DNA of 64,000 nt. Origin: an uncultured Candidatus Saccharibacteria bacterium (GTDB lineage Bacteria > Patescibacteriota > Saccharimonadia > Saccharimonadales > Saccharimonadaceae). A program made the translations under genes and the position numbers. This document shows positions 9,651 through 18,343 of this stretch, one piece after another. The number at the start of each line of letters is the position of its first letter. Positions within the stretch are counted from its first letter, which is position 1. Under the pieces are notes generated by a model. That model was not told where the DNA came from, did no database searches, and saw nothing but the letters and a program-made list of their open reading frames with translations. The DNA is taken from contig CAPFSK010000003.1 in assembly GCA_948614045.1 (NCBI GenBank), forward strand, positions 1 to 64,000, read 5' to 3'.

Positions 9651-9683
9651 CATGATGCGCCCCAAATTTGGATGCGCATCATG
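9651..9683. promoter_or_regulatory. 10-bp perfect inverted repeat upstream of the amidoligase gene
   Basis: CATGATGCGC and GCGCATCATG separated by 13 nt, starting 44 nt upstream of the amidoligase ATG. There is no U-tract, so an operator or leader hairpin is more likely than a terminator. Confidence 0.5.
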
Positions 9684-9708
9684 CCGCAATGTTTACTTGG
9701 TTTTGGTG

Positions 9709-9936
9709 TTACTTTTCTCTAAAATCCTCCTTCCCCAGAATGCTTCCTGTATTATTCTCTCTTGGCACAGAGCCGGCTTTTTCTTGGGAATTGTCTGCCG
9801 GGCGGTATTTTTTCTGTATTTCCGCCGTCAGCTTACGGTATTCCGCGTTAGTAACCAGCCCGCGCTTATAAAGGCAGCTGGCGATGGCAAGCATCGCGCC
9901 GCGTTGTTTTATCTGCTCAAACTGCGCTTTGTCCAT
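9709..9936 (-). CDS. Small SHOCT-like helical protein
   Basis: A 75-aa protein whose segment YKRGLVTNAEYRKLTAEIQKKY looks like the short C-terminal SHOCT-type helix-turn-helix of many clostridial element proteins. The start is chosen at 9936 because the stop of the upstream gene and this ATG overlap by one base (TAATG), which indicates coupling. No catalytic motif seen. Function unknown. Confidence 0.65.
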   Translation of the reverse strand: MDKAQFEQIKQRGAMLAIASCLYKRGLVTNAEYRKLTAEIQKKYRPADNSQEKAGSVPRENNTGSILGKEDFREK

Positions 9937-10328
9937 TACGGCAACCCCTCCCCATAGCGGCTGAGGCGGTAACACTCCCGGCCGCAATACTTTTTTCTGC
10001 GGTTACCAAAGCTGATAAACTCCTTGCCGCAGCAGTAGCAGGTTAAGCGGTATGGCTTGCGGCTTCGGGTTTTGTTCCACCATGCAGTACGGCATTCCGT
10101 AGAACAGAAAGTTTTCTGCTTTTTACCCGGGATCTGTAAAAGCGGCCGTCCGCAATTTTTACATACATGCGAATCTGTCTCTTCTGCAGGCAAAGTATGT
10201 ATGTTACTGCGATGGCAGATGGATTTTACCGTGTTAGGAGAAAGTGATAATAGTTTCGCAATCTCCGTAAACGACTCCCCCTGCTGGCGCAGCATCAGGA
10301 TTGTCTGTTTGGTTTTTGCCTCTATCAT
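9936..10328 (-). CDS. Sigma-like HTH protein with two zinc fingers
   Basis: A 130-aa protein. Residues 1-45 form a sigma-70 region 4-like helix-turn-helix (GESFTEIAKLLSLSPNTVKS). Two Cys4-type zinc fingers follow (CKNCGRP ... CSTEC and CYCCGKE ... CGREC). Proteins of this type are annotated as RNA polymerase sigma-like factors on clostridial elements. Probably a DNA-binding regulator. Starts within the methyltransferase stop (ATGA overlap). Confidence 0.7.
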   Translation of the reverse strand: MIEAKTKQTILMLRQQGESFTEIAKLLSLSPNTVKSICHRSNIHTLPAEETDSHVCKNCGRPLLQIPGKKQKTFCSTECRTAWWNKTRSRKPYRLTCYCCGKEFISFGNRRKKYCGRECYRLSRYGEGLP

Positions 10329-11638
10329 GCCGCCTCCTTTTCTGCCCTTGTCGCCGCCACAGCCGCCCCATGTGCGGCTTTGAGGCGGAGGCCGAGGGCG
10401 TGTACCACATTTACTGTTACAGCGTTTCCAGCTTGTTTGTAGGCCTGGGTGTCGGAATCGACAGCGAGCAGTTTATCAATCTGTGTTTCCGAGAATCCCT
10501 GTAGCCGGAAGCATTCCCGTGGTGTAAGACGGCGGATTCTCAGAGATGGTGTGACGACACCCTGCGAGCTGCCAGTGTCAAGCGTGTGCGCAATTTTACT
10601 CCCCACCCGTCCCCGGCGGGTATTCTGGGCGGCAAAACCTAAATCTACCGAGTCGCCGGGATGTGCCTCCTTGCAACCACATTTGGTTGCTTCTTTGATC
10701 ATCAGCACGCCGTGTCGGTCCTGAGAGGTGAGTGTAAACATCGGCTCATCTTTATCCTTGATACGCCTGCCGTTCTGCCGTACTTTCTCCCGATCCGGGG
10801 CAAGGACGGCACAGGCGGATATCTCTCCATCAGTTTCCAGTACGGCATTCTGGGTATGGCGGCGGTTAAGGCCACGCCAGCCACTGGCAGTTAGGGTGTA
10901 GGCTGTATCCAGCTTTTTGGTGAGGCCGCTTTTCCGGTTATAGCCGACGGCATAAAGCCCCGTCCTGCCGCCAGTGCCGCCGGATTTAGAGAGCAAAGTT
11001 TTAGATACCCCGGCGGGATCATATACCCGCGAATCCTGCCTGCCATTTATGATGAGCTTAAGAGTTTCCGGGTTTGCGCCTCGGAAAGGTAGTATCTTTC
11101 CGGCACATCTGGGGTCAAGATATCCGACAATGTACACCCGACGTCTTGATTGTGGCACTCCAAAATCCTTGCTGTTAAGCACCTGGAATTCGATACTGTA
11201 CCCCAGGTCGCAAAGTGTATCGAGGATGGCCGCAAACGTCCGGCCTTTGTCATGCGATAACAGTCCTGGGACGTTTTCAAGGAGAAGATATGGAGGCCGT
11301 TTTTCTCTAGCCAGGCGGGCAATCTCAAAGAAGAGAGTGCCCCTTGTATCGTCAAAGCCTCGTCTCTTGCCAGCAACAGAAAATGCTTGGCAGGGGAATC
11401 CTCCGCAGAGGAGGTCGAACTCCGGCACTTCTTTTGTATCAATTTGTCTTGCGTCTTCATAAAAAACCTCACTTGTCTTTACATTATGTACGGCGCGGTA
11501 TGCCCGGTCAGCGTGTTTGTCAATCTCGCAGTGGCCGATGCAGGTAAACCCGCCAGCCCTTTCCAGTCCGGCGCGGAATCCTCCAATCCCGGCGAACATG
11601 TCGAAGAACCTGATATCCTTATGTATTGTCATGGGCAT
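10325..11638 (-). CDS. DNA (cytosine-5) methyltransferase
   Basis: C5-methyltransferase of 437 aa with motif I DMFAGIGGFRAG, motif IV GGFPCQAFSVAG carrying the catalytic cysteine, motif VI ENVPGLL, motif VIII QSRRRVYIVG, motif IX LTPRECFRLQGF and motif X QAGNAVTVNVV. A variable target-recognition region spans about residues 220-370. The start at 11638 follows AAAGGA closely; an ATG 6 nt downstream has better spacing and is a fair alternative. No restriction enzyme is visible nearby, so it is probably an orphan methylase protecting the element from host restriction. Confidence 0.93.
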   Translation of the reverse strand: MPMTIHKDIRFFDMFAGIGGFRAGLERAGGFTCIGHCEIDKHADRAYRAVHNVKTSEVFYEDARQIDTKEVPEFDLLCGGFPCQAFSVAGKRRGFDDTRGTLFFEIARLAREKRPPYLLLENVPGLLSHDKGRTFAAILDTLCDLGYSIEFQVLNSKDFGVPQSRRRVYIVGYLDPRCAGKILPFRGANPETLKLIINGRQDSRVYDPAGVSKTLLSKSGGTGGRTGLYAVGYNRKSGLTKKLDTAYTLTASGWRGLNRRHTQNAVLETDGEISACAVLAPDREKVRQNGRRIKDKDEPMFTLTSQDRHGVLMIKEATKCGCKEAHPGDSVDLGFAAQNTRRGRVGSKIAHTLDTGSSQGVVTPSLRIRRLTPRECFRLQGFSETQIDKLLAVDSDTQAYKQAGNAVTVNVVHALGLRLKAAHGAAVAATRAEKEAA

Positions 11639-11680
11639 TTTTCCTTTCTCAAATTTGTTATCTTGGTGCGCCTGAGCGCT

Positions 11681-12076
11681 TGGCGCAGTTAAGCCGGCAG
11701 GGTAGGCTCTTTTGTGTACGGCATTGCCTGCGTGCTGCCTTTTTGTTTTACCGTTTTTCTTTCCGGTCAATGGTTCATCACTTTTCTTCTGTTTTACCAG
11801 TCATGATAAAGCGGCCATACGCTTTCCGGTTCGCTTTATCCAATAGATAGTCTGCAAGCTCAAGCAAGCCTTCGCGGTTTGCAATAGCCATGACTGCATT
11901 GCAGTCGAACATATTGGTTTCCCCCGTATCACGCACCTTCAGGATCTGCTCCTTTATGGCTGGCGTTATCTGGTTCTTAGCTGTATCCATATTGCTCCTT
12001 AGATTAATGGTTCATAAATCGCATCTGGTAAATGTTGCCGCTACATCAAGTTATGTTCTGCCGCTTAACTGTGCCA
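11681..12076. repeat. Inverted-repeat-flanked single-gene unit 1
   Basis: TGGCGCAGTTAAG at 11681-11693 and CTTAACTGTGCCA at 12064-12076 are inverted copies with one mismatch. Similarity extends a few bases inward (GGCAG). They bracket exactly one gene, DUF5049 copy 2. The adjacent unit at 12141 has the same organisation. Confidence 0.6.
11778..11990 (-). CDS. DUF5049 protein, copy 2
   Basis: A 70-aa paralogue of the protein at 7974, sharing the RxTxETNMFD core and a following NREGLLELADYL helix. SD AGGAG lies 5 nt before the ATG. The gene sits alone between inverted repeats at 11681 and 12064, unlike its tightly overlapped paralogue. Function unknown. Confidence 0.75.
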   Translation of the reverse strand: MDTAKNQITPAIKEQILKVRDTGETNMFDCNAVMAIANREGLLELADYLLDKANRKAYGRFIMTGKTEEK

Positions 12077-12140
12077 GACGTCCAGGCTGTCTGTAGAGAT
12101 CCAGAATTTATGATAGCCGTAATGGCAGATGCCAGACTCT

Positions 12141-12615
12141 TGGCGCAGCTAAGGCCGACAAAGACTGAACTCCCAGGTAAAACCTCTTTCTCTTATTGTC
12201 TATTTTGTCTTTTTATATCTCGATTCAGTTCCGCTAAATCTGCAAGAATTTTGTCCGCATCAAGGAAATCTGCTAAGTGCTTATTTTCCTCAGACTGTTT
12301 TGCAATCTGCTCAATGATTCTTGTTAGATCCTCCGTACAGTTAAGCACAATCTTTACATCAGCCGTTATGGGATCTTCGTAATATATATCAAAGAGAAAA
12401 CCCCGAATGTCATTAACATCATACGTTTCATCTGCTGCACAATTTTTTAAGAGGATCCGTATCCGTTCATTGACAGAAGCAGTTCTGCCGAGCATTTCTA
12501 AAGCCTGGCCTATCGTTAGTTCCATAGTGTCTCCTTTTATTTTTATAACTGGTAAAATATTCATTTAGGGAAATACATTTTTCCTTGCTGTCCATCCTGC
12601 CCCTTAGCTGTGCCA
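12141..12615. repeat. Inverted-repeat-flanked single-gene unit 2
   Basis: TGGCGCAGCTAAG at 12141-12153 and CTTAGCTGTGCCA at 12603-12615 are inverted copies with one mismatch. The variable base (C in CTAAG) matches within this pair and differs from unit 1 (T in TTAAG), so the ends pair within each unit. The unit encloses only the gene at 12193-12525. Confidence 0.6.
12193..12525 (-). CDS. Hypothetical acidic helical protein
   Basis: A 110-aa protein; the ATG at 12525 is chosen for AAGGAG 5 nt upstream. The sequence is acidic and mostly helical (EDLTRIIEQIAKQSEENKHLADFL). No known domain recognised. It lies alone between matched inverted repeats and may be an accessory passenger gene. Confidence 0.6.
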   Translation of the reverse strand: MELTIGQALEMLGRTASVNERIRILLKNCAADETYDVNDIRGFLFDIYYEDPITADVKIVLNCTEDLTRIIEQIAKQSEENKHLADFLDADKILADLAELNRDIKRQNRQ

Positions 12616-12644
12616 AAAGCCCGAGATCCGCCTATGGTTTTCAT

Positions 12645-13616
12645 TTAACACAACATTTCCCTATCACCTCCCTCCAAAATGAGATGTTCCAATTCGTTGC
12701 TGGTAATTACGGCGAATAATTTTGCCTGCTTATCAAACACTCCCTTTAACTGCCGGATGAGTTTTCCTTTCCGGGTCACACTTGGCACAATCCAAACGGT
12801 CAGCGGGAACATCTCTGACTCTTCCTGTTCCAATCCTGAACGATAATATGCATGGTACTTCTGACATTTCTCAATAATTTTGGCAGGTGATTCCGTATCA
12901 AGGTCAACCTCGATAAAATAACGGTCTTCATATTCTTCGCTCATGGTTGCCGCATATAAATCCGGTTTGAGGGAGCATGACACTCCGGCATTGCTGTATG
13001 CCCGCCAGCATTCTGGCTCCAACTGTAGGGAGAGGATTTCCGGCTCATGTTTTCTGCAGGTCTCTATCAGTTGGAGCGCCGTTTCTGCGACAGCTAAAGT
13101 GTGAGCCAAGAAATACGCAGATGGTTCGAAGTGCCTGCGTGCCGGATATGCCCGTTCATCATGAAGCCGGAGCAGACGTTCGCCAGCATGGGTCAGATAC
13201 CAGATGAGGGAACTCGATCCCGCCCTTACTCCGCCAATCCGCCGGGAGAGGCTGCCGACCAGTCCAAACCCGCTCAATTTCCTGAGGCTGCGGCTGGCCG
13301 CCCGAAGCCCGGCAGAGGAATTAGCAGCATCGGTGAACAGGAGCCGCTGGATTTGCCCAGTCATCAGATAACGGTATTTCTGCACCGCACCGAGCAGCTC
13401 TCGGTCGCGCTCCCCCAGACGGCTGTCCAGTTCCTGTAGCTGCTTCCTGGATACACGCTGGGGTGATTGACAGTCAGCATCAGGGGTGCCGCCAGCAGTG
13501 GGGGAGTCCGTAGCCGGTACGGAGTAGGAATCGCATACCTTGTAGCGGGAAAAGTCCGGGGTTTCGGGCGTTTCCGCTTGTGGTTTCTGCTCCCCATTCG
13601 TCAGTCGGTTCGTCAT
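12645..13616 (-). CDS. Replication-relaxation family protein
   Basis: A 323-aa protein of the replication-relaxation family (PF13814 type). After a disordered Pro/Thr-rich N-terminus of about 55 residues there is a winged-helix region (VQKYRYLMTGQIQRLLF). Then come HTLAVAETALQLIE and the acidic EVDLDTESPAKIIEKCQKY core. Members are found on plasmids and conjugative elements and are thought to act at the origin of replication or transfer. It overlaps the downstream coupling-protein gene by 4 nt, implying shared expression. Confidence 0.82.
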   Translation of the reverse strand: MTNRLTNGEQKPQAETPETPDFSRYKVCDSYSVPATDSPTAGGTPDADCQSPQRVSRKQLQELDSRLGERDRELLGAVQKYRYLMTGQIQRLLFTDAANSSAGLRAASRSLRKLSGFGLVGSLSRRIGGVRAGSSSLIWYLTHAGERLLRLHDERAYPARRHFEPSAYFLAHTLAVAETALQLIETCRKHEPEILSLQLEPECWRAYSNAGVSCSLKPDLYAATMSEEYEDRYFIEVDLDTESPAKIIEKCQKYHAYYRSGLEQEESEMFPLTVWIVPSVTRKGKLIRQLKGVFDKQAKLFAVITSNELEHLILEGGDREMLC

Positions 13617-15829
13617 GCTCGTTTCTTCCTTCCAATGTTAGTGTCGCCGGGATTTTCCTCGGCGGCGGTATTGTTAATTGTAAATATACTGAGGTATTCC
13701 TCTTCAACCTGTTCGGCTGGGACACCGTAGGCGGCCTGACTCCTCGCCTTAAGGTCGGCGGCATCACGCAAGGTGGACGGCGGCGGTAAAGTCTTACCCT
13801 GTATCCAGCCAGTGTTCCTGCCGTTCGATTGGAACGAGGCATAAATCTGGTAGCGGGGCAGAGCCATAAAATCTTCTGCGGTCAGTTCCGGCGCCATTGC
13901 CGCCATATCCTTGGCGTCCCGACTGTTCAGCCCGAAGACGATTTTGTTCCTGGCGTTCGCATCAATCCCAGAGCGGATGTTTATTGGTAACTGGTCGCGG
14001 TACTGGTGCGCCAGTGTCAGTCCGACGCCTAAGCCTCTCGCTTGTGCTAAAGCATCAGAAAGATCCGTTGGCAGACTGAGGTAGTCCTGTAGCTCATCGA
14101 TATAGATTTCTACGATATGGCGTTTTTCTGCTGGAATGCCAGCCCGTGACAGTGCCAGCGTCCAAGTTAGCCCGACAATCAAGCTGCCGAGGAGCCGTGC
14201 CGATTCTCCGCCAGTTAATCCTTTGTTAAGGGGAATCAGTACAATCTTTCGCTTATAAAACAAGTCTGTTAGGGAAAACTTTGGGTTTGCCTGCCCCAGT
14301 ATATTTCTCAGCCCTGGCCGCAAAGTTAGCTGTCTGAGCTTGTTGAGGACAGGACTTATTTGCTGCCTTTTCTCCGTATCCCTGAGAGCCTCGAACTGTT
14401 CCCAGAATGGACGTAAAGCCATGCGGTCTCTTACTTTGCCGGTGATTCTGCGCCGGAAATTCTCATCCGTCAGTAGTGGTAGTAGCCATAAAAGTGTACC
14501 GTTGTCTGTTCCTACCAATGTAAGTAAAGATGCAGTTAATACATCCTGCGTATAAATTCCCCAACAATCACTAAAAATTTCTTTGAGAACAGACAAAACT
14601 GCGTCAGCAATCAGTGAGGAGTTGCCATAATCCTTAAACGCCAGTGGGTTGAACCCGCATGGGCAGGGATCCGACGGGTCAATAATCACCACATCTTTGG
14701 TACGCTCTTCTGGGATTCGCATCAAAACATCGTTTACAAGGTCGGCTTTAGGATCTAGCACGAGGACGCTGCGCCCAGCGGCAATATCTGCCAGAATCAG
14801 GTGTAACATTGCAGTGCTTTTGCCGCTGCCAGTTGGACCAATCAGATGGCAATGCTCCAAACTATCCCTCGGAGAAATACTCAGCCGCTTCGGGTTTACG
14901 GCATCCATACCGACAGCAAAACTACGGTCAGTCTTCTGGTTGGTCGGGCTACGGTACCAGCGAGGCGGCAAGGTAAGTTTTGGATGCAGTCCCGGAGTTC
15001 CGGGTAATTCTTCCTCTCCGGCAGGGAGAAGTAGAAAATTGGCTAACTCCTTTACTGACAGCTGCAGAGGAAAATGCCACGGTACATGGGCGGTGTTGAT
15101 ATCCGCAGGCTTTATAGGTTCTTCCCGAATGCGTACACCCGCTGTTTCCAACACTTTGAATGCGCTAATGATACTGCGTAACCGGAAACCCATATTTTCT
15201 CCAGATATACCGATACGGATGATGGCTTGGAAAGTGTGCTGCTCGGCTTTTTCCCGTACAGTTTTCCGGCTCTCAGCAGAGGCTTTTTGTACATCTCCAA
15301 GCAGAATCTGCAGCCAGGTGGCGTTTGGGTCGGCGAGGTTGGCTGGCACTGGGGAAGGGGCATAAGCCCTCCCCAGCACGATTTGTACCACCATTTCTGC
15401 GCTGCTTTTATCTTCTGTGAGTGTCGCCAGCCCAGCCCGGATCACCGCCTCCGTGATGTCGGTTTTGAGGGAAAGTGTCGGATGGCTAATCTTCAGCTGC
15501 CGGGCAACAGTGACCGGGATACGTTTTTCTTCGCCTATTTCATGGAACTGGATATCGCCATGCGCCTTAATCGCCTCTTCAATGTTTTTAATGTACCTTG
15601 CGGCAGCTCCGAGGAGATAGCTGACTTTTCCGTTTTTGCTCCGTACCTCCCAGATTACGGCTCCTCGTGGTGATAATGCCGCAAGGTGGGAGAGCATTTC
15701 CCATATGTTCTCAACCTTATATGGACGCTGCCAGAACATTTCTCTCCAGCAGAGATTTTCTATTTGATGCTTCAAGAATGCCCACTCCTTCCTGTTTTTC
15801 TTGTGCTTTTTACCATTTTCCCAAATCAT
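13613..15829 (-). CDS. TraG/VirD4-type conjugative coupling ATPase
   Basis: A 738-aa ATPase. Walker A GPTGSGKST lies near residue 340 and Walker B IYIDELQDYLS near residue 585. The region ARGLGVGLTLAHQYRDQL matches coupling proteins that hand the transferred DNA strand to a type IV secretion channel. The ATG at 15829 has GGAGG upstream; the open frame continues further but overlaps two other real genes. No clear N-terminal membrane anchor is present, and the preceding two-TM protein might supply one. The key sign that the element is conjugative or mobilisable. Confidence 0.88.
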   Translation of the reverse strand: MIWENGKKHKKNRKEWAFLKHQIENLCWREMFWQRPYKVENIWEMLSHLAALSPRGAVIWEVRSKNGKVSYLLGAAARYIKNIEEAIKAHGDIQFHEIGEEKRIPVTVARQLKISHPTLSLKTDITEAVIRAGLATLTEDKSSAEMVVQIVLGRAYAPSPVPANLADPNATWLQILLGDVQKASAESRKTVREKAEQHTFQAIIRIGISGENMGFRLRSIISAFKVLETAGVRIREEPIKPADINTAHVPWHFPLQLSVKELANFLLLPAGEEELPGTPGLHPKLTLPPRWYRSPTNQKTDRSFAVGMDAVNPKRLSISPRDSLEHCHLIGPTGSGKSTAMLHLILADIAAGRSVLVLDPKADLVNDVLMRIPEERTKDVVIIDPSDPCPCGFNPLAFKDYGNSSLIADAVLSVLKEIFSDCWGIYTQDVLTASLLTLVGTDNGTLLWLLPLLTDENFRRRITGKVRDRMALRPFWEQFEALRDTEKRQQISPVLNKLRQLTLRPGLRNILGQANPKFSLTDLFYKRKIVLIPLNKGLTGGESARLLGSLIVGLTWTLALSRAGIPAEKRHIVEIYIDELQDYLSLPTDLSDALAQARGLGVGLTLAHQYRDQLPINIRSGIDANARNKIVFGLNSRDAKDMAAMAPELTAEDFMALPRYQIYASFQSNGRNTGWIQGKTLPPPSTLRDAADLKARSQAAYGVPAEQVEEEYLSIFTINNTAAEENPGDTNIGRKKRA

Positions 15830-16010
15830 TGTGTTTGTGCCTCCAAATACGGAAACCGATGATAATGGCAGTGACGATGAGGGCGATGGTGAGCAGCACT
15901 GGCCAAATCTCCAGAATCCATCCGACTGCGGTTTTGATGAGGAAGGCGGCCAGCGCCAGCATAAAAGCGGCTTCCAGTATCCGGGTGATGAGGTTCCTTG
16001 GAGGTTCCAA
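15810..16010 (-). CDS. Small two-TM membrane protein
   Basis: A 66-aa protein with two hydrophobic segments (residues about 14-32 and 36-54) and a short basic tail. The start is TTG, with GGAGG 11 nt upstream; an alternative GTG in another frame gives no sensible protein. It overlaps the coupling ATPase start by 20 nt. It may be a membrane partner of that ATPase, by position only. Confidence 0.6.
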   Translation of the reverse strand: MEPPRNLITRILEAAFMLALAAFLIKTAVGWILEIWPVLLTIALIVTAIIIGFRIWRHKHNDLGKW

Positions 16011-16016
16011 TAATCA

Positions 16017-16625
16017 TCACACCTCCTCCGCATTTTCTGTGCCAGTAACTTTTGTACTGTATTTTGGTACAGGATATCCAGGAATGACGATATCGCTATC
16101 AATCTCATTTCCCCATACATCCCAGCCCGGTTGTCGGCGGCGGGCGAAAAGCTCAAGGTAGGGCCCATCGGACAAACGTTCGATTATAGCAAACTGTTCT
16201 TCTGGTTTATGGCTGTGGTCTTGCTGGGCGCAGAACATGAATGAAGGTTGGGCGTGAAACTTAACAGGTGCTTTTCCGCGCGTGGCAAAAATCAGCGATT
16301 CATGGGCCGTGCGGACGTATACTCCCAGTCCAAGTTTGGGTTTTCCCCAGACCAGCATACTACGATACGTGAACCCCCATGCTTTTACGACCTGAAGCGC
16401 TTCGGGGATTATGTTGTTAGGTGTCCACAAATACAAATGTGCATTTTCCTCTGCTAAGTCCGCTACGGGCATCGCTTTAATGCGTTCCAGCGGCATCAGT
16501 TCATAATGCATGGCGGCTCCCCGTCGGCCTTTTTGATGCAGGCTCCAGGGCGGGTCTGCCAAAATGGTTTTGTACTTTTTGCTAGGATGTGTTCTATCCT
16601 CCGTGTTAGTGATAATTTCTTCCAT
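16017..16625 (-). CDS. MT-A70 family adenine methyltransferase
   Basis: A 202-aa protein with the catalytic DPPW motif (ILADPPWSLHQKG) near residue 21 and the family pattern LYLWTPNN, followed by LELFARRRQPGWDVWGNE at the SAM-binding end. The start at 16625 follows AAAGGAC. MT-A70 enzymes on mobile elements methylate adenine in DNA, often to evade restriction. It ends 6 nt before the next gene's start. Confidence 0.88.
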   Translation of the reverse strand: MEEIITNTEDRTHPSKKYKTILADPPWSLHQKGRRGAAMHYELMPLERIKAMPVADLAEENAHLYLWTPNNIIPEALQVVKAWGFTYRSMLVWGKPKLGLGVYVRTAHESLIFATRGKAPVKFHAQPSFMFCAQQDHSHKPEEQFAIIERLSDGPYLELFARRRQPGWDVWGNEIDSDIVIPGYPVPKYSTKVTGTENAEEV

Positions 16626-16808
16626 AAAAATCGTCCTTTCTTTGGTTGGCTGCTTTGACGCCCATTGAACCTCAAAGCAGCCCTGACCCCAAACATAAGA
16701 AATAAAAGTTTTTAGAGCGACTGGACACCCCTTAACAGGGGTCAAATGGCAATTAAGGTGTAACAAAAAACGCTGTTGTGATTTTGTCAATAATGTGTTG
16801 ACAATAGC

Positions 16809-17048
16809 CTATTCCTCATCATATTCTTCGCCGTTGTTATCCTCCGCCCATGAACGGCAAGCCTCCCGAATCATAGCTTCATAGGCGTTCAGGCTATTGG
16901 AGTTCATCTCAAACTGCTCTTTTATCATGCGGTTAAAATGATTATTCTCCTGCTTAAGGTGCCTGTAATCGCTGTAGCAGAGAATCAGGAAGAGAATCAA
17001 TAGCGCCAGACAAATGCTCAGTACCAGCAAAATAATAATCTCTGCCAT
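16809..17048 (-). CDS. Small single-TM coiled-coil protein
   Basis: A 79-aa protein: N-terminal TM helix (residues about 3-25), then a charged helical region (YRHLKQENNHFNRMIKEQ) and an acidic tail. The ATG overlaps the stop of the upstream gene (TAATG), so translation is coupled. The layout resembles small phage or element proteins that tether partners to the membrane. Function unknown. Confidence 0.62.
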   Translation of the reverse strand: MAEIIILLVLSICLALLILFLILCYSDYRHLKQENNHFNRMIKEQFEMNSNSLNAYEAMIREACRSWAEDNNGEEYDEE

Positions 17049-17368
17049 TAATACCGCCCCCATTTCTCTATCTGCTGGGCAGTCGTCTCAGCATAAGCCC
17101 TGAGAATCTTATGGTAGTATTCTCTGCCGGCTGGAGCCATTTGGGACAGGCGGCCGACCGCCAGCGCCATCGCACCGGTATCTTCGAGCGCGTTCTTGGC
17201 GAGTAAAGCTCTACACCTGTTTTGGCTGGCTTCCAACATGGCATTTTCTAACATCAGCTTTGTGGATTTGGGAGCGAGCAGTCCTCCGATGCCACGCCTG
17301 GTGGGGAGAGTGTCAACCACGTCCCCGGAAAATGCTTCAGTTACAAATTCAACATTTGGTGATTTCAT
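17048..17368 (-). CDS. Hypothetical element protein
   Basis: A 106-aa protein with no recognised domain. It has a disordered N-terminus (TLPTRRGIGGLLAPKS) followed by helices. SD GGAGGA is 6 nt from the ATG, and the gene is coupled to the downstream single-TM protein. A very short frame (17 codons) ends in an ATGA overlap with this start and may help translation. Confidence 0.6.
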   Translation of the reverse strand: MKSPNVEFVTEAFSGDVVDTLPTRRGIGGLLAPKSTKLMLENAMLEASQNRCRALLAKNALEDTGAMALAVGRLSQMAPAGREYYHKILRAYAETTAQQIEKWGRY

Positions 17369-17400
17369 AGAAAGTCCTCCTCATGATATTTTTGATGGTG

Positions 17401-17433
17401 CTGGCACAGTGCAGTCATACCATCCTGTGCCAG
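17401..17433. promoter_or_regulatory. Leader hairpin CTGGCACAG/CTGTGCCAG
   Basis: Perfect 9-bp inverted repeat with a 15-nt loop, 33 nt upstream of the ATG at 17368. Its arms match the TGGCACAG end of the repeats flanking the single-gene units at 11.7-12.6 kb, as if it were an empty unit. Confidence 0.5.
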
Positions 17434-17456
17434 TTTGTTTTTAGATGAAAGTGTGG

Positions 17457-18107
17457 CTATTTAGCTCTTTGTTCAAGCTCAACTCCGCAAGCCATACAAA
17501 GTACATGGGCTTCTCGCGTGGCACGAATGATTAAGCCACATCGTGGGCAAATGTACTTCCTCGTGGAACTTTTCTGCCCGGTCATGCTGGCTTTCCGCAT
17601 CTTCTTCCGGTGCAGATGAAAGTCCATGTCTTTCAGGGATGTAACAAAGATGGTCGCTTCATCATTTAAGCGCGTGGTGTTAAACCCATAAGTTACATCT
17701 TTTGATACAACCAGCCCGTGTTCTTCCGCTGCCCGCTTGAACTGCTTATTGTGGTAAAGCCCGCTACGGCAGGTATCCTGGATGTCACACTGTGCATTAT
17801 AGAGATGCGCCATCTCATGGAGTAGTGTGCCGCAGGTTTCTTCAAACGGTCTGTCCAAGTACTCTGCGCTGATGTTAATCTCGTAATAGCCGCTGCTGTT
17901 ACCGTTTGCTACCGTCTCTGGCCGGCCAGTGTCATCGCTCCACGCTTTCCATGACGTACACCATCCCATCCAGTTCACTCGTCTGCCATTTGAGTTGATT
18001 GTGATGACTGGTTTCTGAAGCCTGCCATTATAGAAATAGTCGTTAAAACTTGAAAATAAACTTTCAAGTTTCTCAATAATTGGGCTGAGACTTTGCTCAT
18101 GGTTCAT
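17457..18107 (-). CDS. SprT-like zinc metalloprotease domain protein
   Basis: A 216-aa protein with the HEMAH zinc-protease motif around residue 95 and a C-terminal zinc ribbon (CPRCG ... CMACG). This matches SprT-like proteins, whose eukaryotic relative Spartan digests DNA-protein crosslinks. SD GGAGGTGA is 6 nt from the ATG. Common on clostridial conjugative elements, perhaps clearing protein from transferred DNA. First full-length gene of the leftward transfer operon. Confidence 0.82.
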   Translation of the reverse strand: MNHEQSLSPIIEKLESLFSSFNDYFYNGRLQKPVITINSNGRRVNWMGWCTSWKAWSDDTGRPETVANGNSSGYYEINISAEYLDRPFEETCGTLLHEMAHLYNAQCDIQDTCRSGLYHNKQFKRAAEEHGLVVSKDVTYGFNTTRLNDEATIFVTSLKDMDFHLHRKKMRKASMTGQKSSTRKYICPRCGLIIRATREAHVLCMACGVELEQRAK

Positions 18108-18184
18108 AGATTCACCTCCTCGTGATGTTTTTTGATGAGGAATATCATGCCGGCGCTGGCAGAAAGCAAGCCGATGCCAAACAT
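18104..18184 (-). CDS. Short hydrophobic peptide coupled to the SprT-like gene
   Basis: A 26-residue frame (MFGIGLLSASAGMIFLIKKH and six more residues). An AGGTGG site lies 9 nt upstream and its stop overlaps the next ATG as ATGA. One short TM helix is followed by a basic and acidic tail. Could be a real membrane peptide or only a coupling leader. Confidence 0.4.
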   Translation of the reverse strand: MFGIGLLSASAGMIFLIKKHHEEVNL

Positions 18185-18285
18185 GATATTTATCCACCTG
18201 TCATAAATAGGGACAATTTTTGACATGCTGAATGCGGATTTTAAGAAAAATCAGAAATTATTTTTAGAAAGAGTTTTGGGCATAT

Positions 18286-18313
18286 AAAAAAGACGCCCCC
18301 TGAGAAGCGTCTT
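18286..18313 (-). terminator. Intrinsic terminator after gene Z1
   Basis: Minus-strand hairpin AAGACGC ... GCGTCTT followed by TTTTTAT, 30 nt past the stop of the gene at 18344. It separates the X1-Y1-Z1 module from the transfer operon. Confidence 0.8.
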
Positions 18314-18343
18314 CGTGTATTATGAAGTTATTGGTTATCTACC

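Noticed and set aside
15826..16020. Alternative frame starting GTGATG over the small two-TM protein
   Set aside because: Its product is His/Arg/Pro-rich without hydrophobic pattern, while the TTG-started frame gives two clean TM helices.
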